From Saprospiraceae bacterium (GTDB taxonomy: Bacteria > Bacteroidota > Bacteroidia > Chitinophagales > Saprospiraceae), in assembly GCA_013214355.1 (NCBI GenBank), contig JABSSL010000102.1:1-50189 (forward strand): a stretch of DNA of 50,189 bases. Reading direction: 5' to 3'. This document shows positions 8,127-17,492 of this stretch, piece by piece. The translations under genes and the position numbers were made by a program. The notes beneath the pieces were generated by a model that searched no databases, was not told the origin of the DNA, and was given only the letters and a program-made list of their open reading frames with translations. The first letter of the stretch is position 1. Every line of letters begins with the position of its first letter.

Positions 8127-9443
8127 TTATTTAAACAGAAAAGAGCGAACCGTCTCAAGTTTAGCACTGATGCGGCTTGGTTTATCCTTGCTAGAAAAAT
8201 TGTGACGCATGCGGTACAACCATACACTAAAGGCTAAGAAAACACCAGCCATTAAGCTTCCTATGGGGTCTCCCACTTCTATTCCCATTAACACAAAGGG
8301 AACGCCAAGTGCCATAAGTGCCAAGCGTACGTGCTCAACCTGGTAGGCCCATCTTTTCTTTTCCAGTAAGACCGGAACCGTCAAGGTAGCCATCGTGATT
8401 AGAACAGTATACATTAGAACTTCCGGCAAGGGCATGAACTCGGTATAGAATGACATCAATGAATCATATCCATCCGTCACCTTCCCTTTTTTGATTAACA
8501 TCGCACTCAACAAGCCCATTCCCAGCGCCACTTGTACAAATACGTAGATCGACAAGTCTAAAGGAGCCTTGGGGTCGTACAGCTCCCGATCTAAACCATT
8601 GTTCTTGTCTTGAGAAGGGGGCATCATACCTTGTGGTGTCCAACCTGGTCGCTTTACAAACAGTTTCACCTTATTCCCAAATCCTTCGATCTTCTTGGCC
8701 TGCTTGAACAAATCAACCCAGTAGTGAAAATAAGCCCAGTAGACATTGTTACTTGGCAATCCAGTAGTAATTCCATACTTCACCTCATCCTCTTCTCGCT
8801 GATAAGTACCGAAGATCATATCCCACCAGATGAAAATACCACCGTAGTTTTTGTCCAAATACTTGTCATTTCTTCCGTGGTGTACACGATGCAAGGAAGG
8901 CGTCACAAAGATGTATTCCAATGGGCCCAATTTGCCAATCAACTGTGTATGCAAAAAGAACTGGTGTGTTCCACCTACGATGAATACCGTCCACGCAAAT
9001 TCAGGAACGAAACCAACAATCGGTAAAACGCTAAGGAAGAAAGTTCGAGCAATAGCCTGGAATCCCGACTGGCGAGACCCAACGGTGAGGTTGTAGTTCT
9101 CACTTTGGTGATGTACAATGTGTACTGCCCAAAGGAAGTTCGCTTCGTGCCCAGTCCGGTGATACCAGTAATACAAGAAATCGTATAGCACCAGACAACA
9201 CACCCACATGAGTGGTGTACGTGGCAACTCAGTGATAGCAAAATTATCAAATATCCATTTGAAAACGAATAGCATGATAATCGCGTAGAAAAAGTCGAAA
9301 AGTCGTTCTGCCATTCCCGCCGTCATGTTGGTCACAGCATCGCTAAAGTGATAGATTTCCTTACCCATCATCTTTCCCAACATGTACTCAACCCCCACAA
9401 CGATAAAGAAGATAGGTGCAATTAGTCCTAAGAATGTTAGCAT
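8127..9443 (-). CDS. Sterol desaturase / fatty acid hydroxylase family protein
   Basis: A 438-residue membrane protein of the FA_hydroxylase superfamily. The histidine clusters HRTGHE, HIVHHQ, HQFFLH and HRVHHG, all in the first half (about residues 95-195), form the di-iron site. The second half (about 290-410) adds several hydrophobic segments not needed for the catalytic core, as in many Bacteroidota homologues. The family includes C-4/C-5 sterol oxidases, alkylglycerol monooxygenase and fatty acid hydroxylases. The lipid-cluster context favours hydroxylation or desaturation of an acyl product over sterol chemistry, but this is inference. It sits between the KAS III gene (64 bases upstream) and the desaturase gene (20 bases downstream). 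Confidence 0.9.
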   Translation of the reverse strand: MLTFLGLIAPIFFIVVGVEYMLGKMMGKEIYHFSDAVTNMTAGMAERLFDFFYAIIMLFVFKWIFDNFAITELPRTPLMWVCCLVLYDFLYYWYHRTGHEANFLWAVHIVHHQSENYNLTVGSRQSGFQAIARTFFLSVLPIVGFVPEFAWTVFIVGGTHQFFLHTQLIGKLGPLEYIFVTPSLHRVHHGRNDKYLDKNYGGIFIWWDMIFGTYQREEDEVKYGITTGLPSNNVYWAYFHYWVDLFKQAKKIEGFGNKVKLFVKRPGWTPQGMMPPSQDKNNGLDRELYDPKAPLDLSIYVFVQVALGMGLLSAMLIKKGKVTDGYDSLMSFYTEFMPLPEVLMYTVLITMATLTVPVLLEKKRWAYQVEHVRLALMALGVPFVLMGIEVGDPIGSLMAGVFLAFSVWLYRMRHNFSSKDKPSRISAKLETVRSFLFK

Positions 9444-9507
9444 CGTCTACAAATTTTTCAAGGCCGAGATGCGCCTTGTTGAGGCTTAATACTGAAAGCC
9501 TCTGTCC

Positions 9508-11550
9508 TTAAAAGTGATACAAAGCACACCCTACTTGAACACCAGATCCTACACCAATGATCAGGGCAATATCCCCAGGGTTCCCTTGGCCATCCTCCTT
9601 CATTTGCTGCATTCCGTAAGGAATGGAAGAAGTGAATAGATCCTTTCTGTCTTTGGTTACATCCACAAAAAGGTCCTTGGAAAGTCCCATAGCTTGGCTA
9701 AGCCTAAGGATAAAGCTTTCTGATATTTGCTGAGGAATAATCTTTGTAATTTTACCGTCATTTAGCAGCTGCTTGATATTTTCGTGCTTATCAAGCGTTT
9801 GCAGGATGCAGTCAATAAAAACATCTTCCGCTTTCTCGTCCAATTCTGGCTGTAGCACCGTAGTTCCACTTCCTTCCAGCCAAGTACTTGACACTATCCA
9901 TTTGTCAATAGCATCTGTGTACTTCTCAAATACTATGTCGCTAAAGCCCTGCTCTCCTTCCTTCGCTTTTCTCAAGATCACGCCAGATGCAGTCTCCTCA
10001 ATTCCCAATAATGTATCCGGAAGCGTTTCCTTATTATTCTCAATTTCCGCTGTTAGGATCAAGGCATTTTGCACTTTCCCACTATTGATAGCACTACACC
10101 CAGCATCGATAGAGTTGAGAAAACCAAGTGCTCCGTTCATTACATCTAGTGCAAAGGAATTAGTGGAGTTGCGGTAATTGTCCGAACGCATCTTGATGTT
10201 ACCTGCAATCAAAGCTGCAATTGCTGGCTCACAGATAAATTCGTCTCTATATACACCTGAGAAGATCAATAAATCCACATCCTCTCCACTAAGGTTGGAT
10301 TGCTTCATACACTGATCCGCCACATAATCGGTAAGATCAAAAGTCCCTTTACGGATATCAACGCCAGCAGGGATAGTTCCGATGGAATCAATCACTACTC
10401 GCTTTGGGCTACTACCACTCGTATGTTGACCATTACCGTTTAAGCTTGCCTTGGCTACATGACCATTGCCATTCGCATGGCCATTCGCATGGCCATTCCC
10501 ATTAAGCATTCGCTTGGGAAGGTCATCAAAGGTATACAGGGAAGCTCCTAGTGTCACCCCGGAGGCATTTACGCTGAATAGTATATTTTGTCCTGGTTGG
10601 AAGGTTCCCTTGCGGATATTATCCATGATCGCGATGATATGAGAAGTAGAGGAGGTATTTCCTCTTTCCGCTAGGTTATTGATGGTATTCTCACTAGAGA
10701 ACTTCTGCTTCTCCATCAATCGATTCACTTCACGATATCCAGCTTGAATACTCAACTTCGAAGTCTGGTGCGTCAATAGCATATCAACTTCTTTGTCGGG
10801 ATTCTCCTTCATCATGCGAACCAACTGCTTGGATCCCTCTTTAACAGCTACATCAGCCAGACGGGCTGACTCCGTCAACATGATAGCTCCCCCGTGATCA
10901 AAGTCAGTTGCCTTCGCAATACACAAACTACTGTGATCACCAAGGGTAAGCATTTCCATGGCGTGGAATCCGACATCATCTCGCTCAGAGCGCTCTAAAA
11001 TTAGCGCTACACCCGAATCACCTAGTGTCAGACAAGCCATTCTAGGATCCTTGAAATCCACAATCTCTTTCTGTGCGGTCTTCGTCAAGTGTGTGATATA
11101 CTCACCACTTACTACCATTACTCTTTCAGCAGAACCAGATTTCAGGTAAGCATCAGCTAGGTAGATACCTGTGAATACACCAGCACATGCGTTGGAAATA
11201 TCAAACACAACTGCGTTATCAAAACCAAACTCTTTGTGCAGTTTAATTGCCGAAGAAGGCTCAAAAGAATATTTGCGTGGTGCATCGTAGTGCGAGATGT
11301 TGCAGCAGATGATCGTATCGATATCCTTTGCTGTATATTTAGAACGATCCAGACAAGCTTGGATGGCTTTCCTAGCTAAATCAAGTGCAAATTCTTCCAC
11401 ACCAGCCATTCTTCGCTCCTTGATACCGGTGATACGCTCTAAAGGAAACCTAGGTTCATTCACACATCCTTCTAGTACTTCCTTAGAAGATACTGCTGTA
11501 GGTGGCAAATAGTCTCCTATGCTTTCGATGATGGTATTGCCGTTTTTCAT
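9508..11550 (-). CDS. Tandem KAS III (FabH-like) protein with one live and one degenerate domain
   Basis: A 680-residue protein made of two thiolase-fold halves joined by a low-complexity linker (about residues 349-380). The first half (1-345) has the full KAS III triad: C122 in NACAG, H261 in LTHQTS and N298 in RGNTSS. The second half (385-680) aligns to the same fold, but C122 maps to A474, H261 to Q607 and N298 to F639, so it cannot condense; the terminal glycine loop (GVGSGVQVG) is kept. KAS III enzymes are dimers, so this looks like a covalent pseudo-heterodimer. Usual FabH length is about 320-350 residues. It is the first gene of a unit with a hydroxylase and a desaturase. It likely catalyses an acyl condensation or acyl transfer; the substrate is unknown. 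Confidence 0.88.
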   Translation of the reverse strand: MKNGNTIIESIGDYLPPTAVSSKEVLEGCVNEPRFPLERITGIKERRMAGVEEFALDLARKAIQACLDRSKYTAKDIDTIICCNISHYDAPRKYSFEPSSAIKLHKEFGFDNAVVFDISNACAGVFTGIYLADAYLKSGSAERVMVVSGEYITHLTKTAQKEIVDFKDPRMACLTLGDSGVALILERSERDDVGFHAMEMLTLGDHSSLCIAKATDFDHGGAIMLTESARLADVAVKEGSKQLVRMMKENPDKEVDMLLTHQTSKLSIQAGYREVNRLMEKQKFSSENTINNLAERGNTSSTSHIIAIMDNIRKGTFQPGQNILFSVNASGVTLGASLYTFDDLPKRMLNGNGHANGHANGNGHVAKASLNGNGQHTSGSSPKRVVIDSIGTIPAGVDIRKGTFDLTDYVADQCMKQSNLSGEDVDLLIFSGVYRDEFICEPAIAALIAGNIKMRSDNYRNSTNSFALDVMNGALGFLNSIDAGCSAINSGKVQNALILTAEIENNKETLPDTLLGIEETASGVILRKAKEGEQGFSDIVFEKYTDAIDKWIVSSTWLEGSGTTVLQPELDEKAEDVFIDCILQTLDKHENIKQLLNDGKITKIIPQQISESFILRLSQAMGLSKDLFVDVTKDRKDLFTSSIPYGMQQMKEDGQGNPGDIALIIGVGSGVQVGCALYHF
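10429..10503 (-). repeat. Coding low-complexity repeat (interdomain linker)
   Basis: The linker between the two KAS III halves is coded by near-identical 12-base units (GCCATTCGCATG at 10468-10479 and 10480-10491, with a partial third copy). They give repeated Asn-Gly-His-Ala residues (NGNGHANGHANGNGH). The repeat can expand or contract in frame and is a flexible tether. Confidence 0.85.
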
Positions 11551-12637
11551 ATCTGAAATAAGTTGATATTGCTGTCATTACATCCGGCCCTTTAAGCCTT
11601 CAAACCGGGGTGATAGTCGCAATAATTAAGTAATACAATCTTATGGCCATTAATGAAATAGCCCACAAAAGTCTATAATTAAATCTAGTTTTGAAAACAT
11701 TCTGCGAATTATCGCTCCTTACTGTAAGGAAGAAAATTCACATATAAGCGGTCTTTTCCATGTCTTGCACTCTTGCAAGTGATGGATAAAGATAAAAGGC
11801 GTGTTTACCAATATGAGGCTATAAACAAGAAGAGTGTATCCAATTGTCTTGGATAGGCAGTTTATTGTACTGCTTTAGTCCCCGAGGGGATCACAGAGAT
11901 TAAGCAACAAGTTAATGGGAATTATGTTAGTTTTCCAGGCTACTAAAGTATTATCCTTCCTGGCGATTGTCGATTTGGGGTGAAATCCTTTCCTACACCT
12001 TTATCCGATTGACGGACATAGAAACGAACTCTGTGGAGAACGTCTTATGCGATAACCGACCGCAATATTTCCAAGCCTTCAAAGAACTCGCCGAAAATCA
12101 ATTTCTACTATAGCTGAGCAGCTATTTGTTTGTATTTATTAACGAGCGAATTTTCTTTCTGAAAAATCAAACAACAGAGAATCTAGGCGAAAAGATCGGA
12201 ATTTTCGCTGATTTAATCCTAGAAAAAATCCAAAAAGATTATTGCAGTCAGGATTTTTTAGGCAAAAATGGAGCAAGGTAAATCTTCGCTAAATTTATTT
12301 AGTTCGGTAAATGTCTGCGTTAAAAAAAGAAATACTAAGAGTGATCCGATTTTACCTTCGTTTCCTTCAGGGAAAAGCCATTCATCCAATTTTTATTGAA
12401 ATGGCTATTTCTCCTATAAATTTCTATAATTTGGGTCGATTTATTCTGCATTTTTTTACAAAAAAAGGCTGCTAATCCCACTTGGCGCCCAAATTTTGCC
12501 CAGGAAATTCTGTATTTTGCCAAAGGAGTTAAGCCCCTTTTTATGGGATTTTTACGCCCCAGTAAGCATTTATAGGCAGAGCTGAACCGGCTTACTGGAA
12601 TGGTACATCATCATTTATTCATCACAAATAGACTATT
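11551..12637. other. Long AT-rich intergenic region
   Basis: About 1.1 kb with no supported gene. It must contain the promoter of the KAS III unit (minus strand) and of the next gene (plus strand). Small dyads are visible: CTTGCA/TGCAAG (11764-11769/11774-11779), CCCC-GA-GGGG near 11881-11890, and GCGAAAA/TTTTCGC (12188-12194/12203-12209). The part from about 12120 to 12540 is especially A/T-rich. A 62-codon frame at 12335-12523 (minus) has no coding features. Confidence 0.5.
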
Positions 12638-12910
12638 ATGGGATTTCTTTATTGGTTAGTTATCGGTTTGGGAGCGGGCTCGATTGCCAAGGCCTTGACC
12701 CCTCAGGATGAAAAAGGCGGATGGATTTCTTCGCTAATCGTTGGAGTGATTGGAGCCTATGTTGGTGGTTTTTTGGCAGGTATCACGGGAATTCGGTACA
12801 TCCTTGGATCAGGATTACTGGGTAGCCTGATTGTAGCCACGGCTGGCGCTTTCTTAGTCCTTTACATCTACCACAAATATCTGAAAGACAAACTCAACGT
12901 AAACCTGTAG
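12638..12910 (+). CDS. GlsB/YeaQ/YmgE family small membrane protein
   Basis: A 90-residue glycine-rich protein with three predicted membrane segments and the family pattern IGLGAGSIAK near the N-terminus (residues 10-19), GG(W/I)... and a second glycine-rich span (about 34-50). The family (transglycosylase-associated protein) is widespread and often stress-induced; its molecular role is unknown. It stands alone, with 1.1 kb of non-coding DNA upstream and 177 bases downstream before the next gene. Confidence 0.88.
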   Translation: MGFLYWLVIGLGAGSIAKALTPQDEKGGWISSLIVGVIGAYVGGFLAGITGIRYILGSGLLGSLIVATAGAFLVLYIYHKYLKDKLNVNL

Positions 12911-13087
12911 ATCTGGTCAACAATTCTCCTAATCAGCAAAACGAAGAAGGCTAAGCATATGCCTGTTTGGCATCACTTCCCTTTTCGCCGAGAGTATGTT
13001 TAAACGCTCACTCAAATATGAAACTTTAAACATGCTCTTCACTTTCTTCTTTCTTCAGCTTCATTCATCATCATAAAACGAAGTCCA

Positions 13088-13825
13088 ATGTTCTCAAGAG
13101 TGTTCGCCTCAGCAAGCTTCTTGCTAATTGCTATTTTCAGCATTTCATCCAGCTTAGTTCAAGCGCAAGCCCAACTTCAGGGCGCTTGGAAACTCACAAC
13201 GCCCGAAGGTTCTTCTCACCTATTGATACTCAGTGGAGATTATTTTTCCTGGACAGAATACGCTGCTAAAGATGGAGCCTTTATCAGTACCCAAGGAGGG
13301 AAATGGGCAAAAACAGGTAAGAACCTAACCCTCACTTACGAATTCCATACCGCAGACAAAGAAAAGGTTGGTACTAGTAAAAGCCTTAAACTCGTACATG
13401 TCCCGAAGAAGCAGATCATAAAATTAAAGGGCAAGGGAGTACTAAAAGGGAACTGGACAGATGTCGATCAGGGCAAAACAACACCGCTGACTGGTGCCTG
13501 GCTCATCTCAGGGAGGAAAAGAAATGGGGAGATTGGAAAAATCAATACCAACCGGCCCAGAAAAACCATGAAGATCCTCAGCGGTACCCAATTCCAATGG
13601 ATCGCCTACAATACTGAAACCAAAGAGTTCTTTGGTACTGGTGGCGGAGCTTATACAGCAGATGGAGGTAAGTACGTGGAAAATATCGGCTTCTTTTCTC
13701 GGGACAACAGCCGAGTAGGAGCTTCTTTATCTTTCGACTTTGCCGTGGAAGAAGGGGACTGGATTCACTCCGGTAAGAGCTCTAAGGGGGCACCCCTCTA
13801 TGAAATTTGGAGCAAGCGAAAGTAA
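13088..13825 (+). CDS. Secreted protein with internal duplication, unknown function
   Basis: A 245-residue protein with a clear signal peptide (hydrophobic residues about 8-25, cut near VQAQAQ). The mature part holds two similar beta-rich units, each opening with a L(Q/T)GAW(K/L) motif (about residues 30 and 137), followed by a (K/L)ILSG...F.W..Y segment and a glycine-rich hairpin (GGKW / GGGAY). This is a tandem lipocalin-like or 'membrane or secreted protein' fold common in Bacteroidota. No catalytic motif is seen. It lies 37 bases before the DUF294 gene in the same direction; a shared transcript is possible, but no functional link is evident. Confidence 0.75.
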   Translation: MFSRVFASASFLLIAIFSISSSLVQAQAQLQGAWKLTTPEGSSHLLILSGDYFSWTEYAAKDGAFISTQGGKWAKTGKNLTLTYEFHTADKEKVGTSKSLKLVHVPKKQIIKLKGKGVLKGNWTDVDQGKTTPLTGAWLISGRKRNGEIGKINTNRPRKTMKILSGTQFQWIAYNTETKEFFGTGGGAYTADGGKYVENIGFFSRDNSRVGASLSFDFAVEEGDWIHSGKSSKGAPLYEIWSKRK

Positions 13826-13862
13826 AGGCTTCCGCATTTTTTCACCCAAAACAGACCTGTAG

Positions 13863-15797
13863 ATGGAGAACGCCATCCCGCAGCGGATCTTTGACTCCAT
13901 GCAGCAATACCCTCCTTTCTCTTTAATGAAAGATCCTGACTTGATGCGCATTGCAGAGCGCATAAGGATTCGCTTTGTAGCCAAGGATCAATGGGTGTTT
14001 CAAGCAAAAGATGCTGTTCAAAAACAGATCTACTTCGTCCAGGAGGGGGCGATTCATCTATTACAACAGCAACAGGATCCAGCGCAATTAGTAGAAGCCT
14101 GTGACCAAGGAGAGATCTTCGGGCTTGGTCCTTTGGTGGATTCTCCACATTATCAGTTAGGGGCAAAAGCAGAAGAGGACAGCCTGGTATATATCATTCC
14201 TCAAGCCATCCTGCAACCTATTATTGAAAAACAGCCAAAGGTGGCTTGGTACTTTGCTCAAAGCTTTGCAGCGGGTAAATATGCCGTTCCCAGTTCGCTA
14301 GGTCCTCCTACTCTATTTTGGCAAGAACAGCAACGACAGCAACAAGCTTTCGAACTGCTGGAAATTCAATCTATTGATCACAGTCGGAAGCCCGTCTCTT
14401 GTCTCCCGGGTACCTCTATCCAGGCTGCCGCACAGATTATGCGAACGCAAAGCGTTGGGTCGATCATCATAACAAATGAGGCTGAAAATCCTGTAGGAAT
14501 TATTACCGATCGAGATCTACGGAATAAGGTAGTTAGTGGAGATCACCCCCTATCTGATTCCGTGGATCTTATCATGTCAAAACCCGTAATTACCGTCAAG
14601 CCGGATGTAACGATTGCGGAAGTACAAATGTTCATGATGAAACACCGGATTCATCATTTGGTAATCACTCAAACTGGGCGCTCAGATTCTCTAGTACTCG
14701 GGGTGATTTCGGAACATGATCTCCTTGTCATTCAAGGTAACAACCCCGCCGTGTTAATTCGAGAAATTAGCCGGAGTAAAGATGGAGAGGAATTGGGTAG
14801 AATTCGCGGAAAAGCGGAGGGCTTACTACGAAAATATTTATATCAAGAAGTAGCTATTGGTTTCATTAGCTCCATCATGACGCAGATCAATGATGCCATT
14901 ATTGAGCGGGCCATTCTACTAGCACTAAAGGAAATGGATGAAGAGGGCAAAAAAGATCCCGGAGTAAAATGGTGCTGGTTAGCCCTGGGATCTGAGGGTA
15001 GAGAAGAACAGCTGTTAAGAACCGACCAAGACAATGCCTTGGTTTTCGAAGATGTGGATTTAGAGAGACAGGAGGAAGTCAAGGCCTATTTTTTGCAGCT
15101 GGCCAAGAAGGTAACTCGTTTTCTTTATGCTTGTGGTTTTGAGTATTGTCCTGGAGACATGATGGCTAGCAATCCTCAATGGTGCTTACCTTTGGACGCT
15201 TGGAAGAAACAATTCTCCGGCTGGATTTTTGCCCCTAGTCAGCAGCATGTTTTGTATTCCAACATCTTTTTTGATTTCCGCCCGATTTATGGAGCATTCG
15301 AGTTAGCAGAGGAATTGTCTGATCATATATTTAAAGCCACGGGCGAACGGGATATCTTCCTTTCCTTTATGGCGAAAAATGCCTTGCAAACACCCGCACC
15401 ACTCACTTTCTTTCGACAGTTTATGGTGGAGAGAAGTGGAGAACACAAGGATCAATTTGACATTAAGAGTCGGGCCATGATGCCACTAGCAGATGCCGCC
15501 AGGGTACTAATCTTAGCTGCACAAGTCCCTCAAATCAACAATACGTTTCGTCGCTTTGACAAATTGGCCGAGTTAGAGCCACAAAACCGAGCGCTGTTCG
15601 AGCAAGCTGCAGATGCTTACGAAATCTTAGTGCGTTATCGAGCGCTACAAGGGCTCAAAAATCAAACCTCTGGTCGTTATTTTAAGCCTTCGGAGCTCAG
15701 CAAGATGGAGCGCCTCAATCTACGGAACAGCTTCAAGCCGCTCCGCGAATTGCAGGACCTTCTGACGGTTCGTTTCCGCTTAAATTTCTTGATTTAA
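13863..15797 (+). CDS. CBS domain / DUF294 nucleotidyltransferase-like protein
   Basis: A 644-residue regulatory protein. Domains in order: a cyclic-nucleotide-binding-like fold (about 20-140), two CBS domains (about 165-285), a DUF294 nucleotidyltransferase-like domain (about 315-460) with motif GSEGREEQxxxTDQDNAL related to GlnD-type enzymes, and the DUF294 C-terminal helical domain (about 490-640). The phosphate-binding cassette of the first domain lacks the usual glutamate and arginine (GEIFGLGPL...YQLGA), so cNMP binding is doubtful. CBS domains usually bind adenosine nucleotides. The stop is one base before the exonuclease start; this pair is a recurrent arrangement in many bacteria. 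The targets of the nucleotidyltransferase are unknown. Confidence 0.9.
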   Translation: MENAIPQRIFDSMQQYPPFSLMKDPDLMRIAERIRIRFVAKDQWVFQAKDAVQKQIYFVQEGAIHLLQQQQDPAQLVEACDQGEIFGLGPLVDSPHYQLGAKAEEDSLVYIIPQAILQPIIEKQPKVAWYFAQSFAAGKYAVPSSLGPPTLFWQEQQRQQQAFELLEIQSIDHSRKPVSCLPGTSIQAAAQIMRTQSVGSIIITNEAENPVGIITDRDLRNKVVSGDHPLSDSVDLIMSKPVITVKPDVTIAEVQMFMMKHRIHHLVITQTGRSDSLVLGVISEHDLLVIQGNNPAVLIREISRSKDGEELGRIRGKAEGLLRKYLYQEVAIGFISSIMTQINDAIIERAILLALKEMDEEGKKDPGVKWCWLALGSEGREEQLLRTDQDNALVFEDVDLERQEEVKAYFLQLAKKVTRFLYACGFEYCPGDMMASNPQWCLPLDAWKKQFSGWIFAPSQQHVLYSNIFFDFRPIYGAFELAEELSDHIFKATGERDIFLSFMAKNALQTPAPLTFFRQFMVERSGEHKDQFDIKSRAMMPLADAARVLILAAQVPQINNTFRRFDKLAELEPQNRALFEQAADAYEILVRYRALQGLKNQTSGRYFKPSELSKMERLNLRNSFKPLRELQDLLTVRFRLNFLI

Positions 15798-15798
15798 G

Positions 15799-16470
15799 AT
15801 GGCTTGGCGAGATTTATTTAAGTCTGCTGGCCCACCGGCTCCGGAGTGGGCAGCCTATTTGGAGCATTTCAAGTCTCCACTACCTCGCACGTCTTCGCTA
15901 GAAGACATCAATTTTGTTGTGCTAGATCTAGAAACTACCGGCCTGAATACTCGCAAGGATCATATGTTATCCCTAGGAGCCGTACAGGTCAAAAACTTCG
16001 AAATCCAGATTGAAAGGCGGATGGAATACTTCGTGCTGCAGCGGGACTACAGCCCGAATCAAAGTATCGGCATTCACGGTATCATGCCCGAGCAAACTGC
16101 CACTGGAATCGGAGAGGTGGAATTGATGCAGAAGCTACTTAGCTTTTTAGGTTCAGCAGTAATTGTAGGGCATCACATCGGCTTTGATGTGGCGATCCTG
16201 AACAAAGCCATAAAGCGCATTTACGGGAAAAACCTGAAGAATAAAGTGATCGATACGGTGGATCTCGTCAAGCGGTGGGATCGCTTAGGTTCTACAGCAC
16301 CGCATCGAGACCTCAGTCTAGACGCTGTGTGTCAACGCTGGAAGCTACCACTACACGAGCGACATACCGCCGCCGGAGATACCCTGCTCACAGCGATGCT
16401 TTTCTTAAAGCTATTAGGAAATTTACAAAAGAGAGGCGTCAATACCCTGGGTGCCCTTTTAAGAAACTAG
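15799..16470 (+). CDS. DEDDh 3'-5' exonuclease (DnaQ/PolC-like)
   Basis: A 223-residue exonuclease of the RNase T/DnaQ family. The motifs are DLETTG (ExoI, residues about 38-43), GHHIGFDVAIL (ExoII) and H-TAAGD (ExoIII, HxxxxD), giving a full DEDDh metal site. It is predicted to remove nucleotides from 3' ends of DNA or RNA. It starts one base after the DUF294 stop, so translation is likely coupled. The same pair recurs across bacteria, and the exonuclease may act with the DUF294 protein rather than as a polymerase proofreader. Confidence 0.92.
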   Translation: MAWRDLFKSAGPPAPEWAAYLEHFKSPLPRTSSLEDINFVVLDLETTGLNTRKDHMLSLGAVQVKNFEIQIERRMEYFVLQRDYSPNQSIGIHGIMPEQTATGIGEVELMQKLLSFLGSAVIVGHHIGFDVAILNKAIKRIYGKNLKNKVIDTVDLVKRWDRLGSTAPHRDLSLDAVCQRWKLPLHERHTAAGDTLLTAMLFLKLLGNLQKRGVNTLGALLRN

Positions 16471-16793
16471 TCCATACCTAGATGGGTACCTTCGCTATCA
16501 TTGGTTCCCCAAAGCCAGTTGCTTTGCCGAACCCAGTCTCCTTTCTTGATGAAAGTCAAGGGAATGAAATTTCTTGAAGGAGCCCCGATGTGGTAGATTT
16601 CCCACTCTTCGCTGTATCCCTTCACCAAATCCTTGATGCAATCCACTCGATTGTTTGAAACGATCTCACATTCGGACCATTCAAAAACCTCCACTCTGTA
16701 GTGTAGCTTTTGTTTTTGCCCGTTCATAGTCATTTCAATCTCGAAATCTTGCTTACCAGGTACATTGGGAATCGGTATTGCCAAGTTCAACAT
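16467..16793 (-). CDS. Small hypothetical protein
   Basis: A 108-residue soluble protein with no signal peptide or membrane segment. It overlaps the end of the exonuclease gene by 4 bases in convergent orientation. Aromatic-rich segments (WSECEI, WEIYHIGAP, DWVRQSNWLWG) and ordinary amino acid composition suggest a real beta-rich domain, but I do not recognise the family. The start at 16793 gives a sensible N-terminus (MLNLAIPIPNVPG). Confidence 0.6.
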   Translation of the reverse strand: MLNLAIPIPNVPGKQDFEIEMTMNGQKQKLHYRVEVFEWSECEIVSNNRVDCIKDLVKGYSEEWEIYHIGAPSRNFIPLTFIKKGDWVRQSNWLWGTNDSEGTHLGMD

Positions 16794-17492
16794 GATGAGT
16801 AGTTTTAAGCAGTAAACGAATCTCTTTTCTTCATGAACGATTTCCCTTAGAATAATGATGCGAAAACCGAAAGAAATCGAACTTTCACCTTCTCCATCAT
16901 TCTAGCAAGGGACGAACATACTGAAATAGATTTTCGTACTTCAGGTAAATTAAAGAATGACCTACTTACTTAAGCTATTGATATACGATTGGTTATTGAA
17001 GGTAACTATTAATTCAGAAATAAACAAGTGTCCCAACTACTAGATCATCCCCTAAAACCGGGCTAATTATATTGATCCAGAAGTAGAATTAAACATCACA
17101 AATCACTCCTAATCAAAGCAGTACCATCCTTGGCTCCCCTACCCCTATTTCTCCTCTTAGTCGTATTTCTACCTACTATTTTCTCCAACTAGCAAGCTAT
17201 CGGACGAAATTAACAGCTCAAGGTCTGACCAGCATTGATTTGTTTCGGTTCTTGTCTTAAGTACTTTGTAACCTAAGTTCAAAGTAATATTAAGCAGATC
17301 GTCCCTGCTCCAATTATCCTGCTAAATCAAGTCCTGGAGGGCTTCCGGCTCCAAATCTCAAGGTCACAGAATCAAGCAATCCTTTCATTCACTCAAGCAA
17401 AAGATCTAAACACACAAATGCTGATGACTCTGAAACTGGAATGAAATAACTTGAAAGTATTATACCTAAGTACCTTACTCAACCCTATTGTC
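16794..17492. other. Intergenic region upstream of the cyclase gene
   Basis: About 700 bases without a supported gene. It holds the regulatory region of the cyclase gene. A 7-bp dyad TACTTTG (17262-17268) / CAAAGTA (17280-17286) is the clearest structure. I find no good -7/-33 pair. Confidence 0.5.

Noticed and set aside
3274-11550. Assignment of the lipid cluster as a known OleABCD or flexirubin/dialkylresorcinol cluster
   Set aside because: There is no OleB-like hydrolase, no DarA/DarB-type pair and no polyene KS/ACP set; only the general logic is shared.
12335-12523. 62-codon minus-strand frame in the long AT-rich gap
   Set aside because: It is rich in residues typical of random AT-rich frames, and no start signal or domain is visible.
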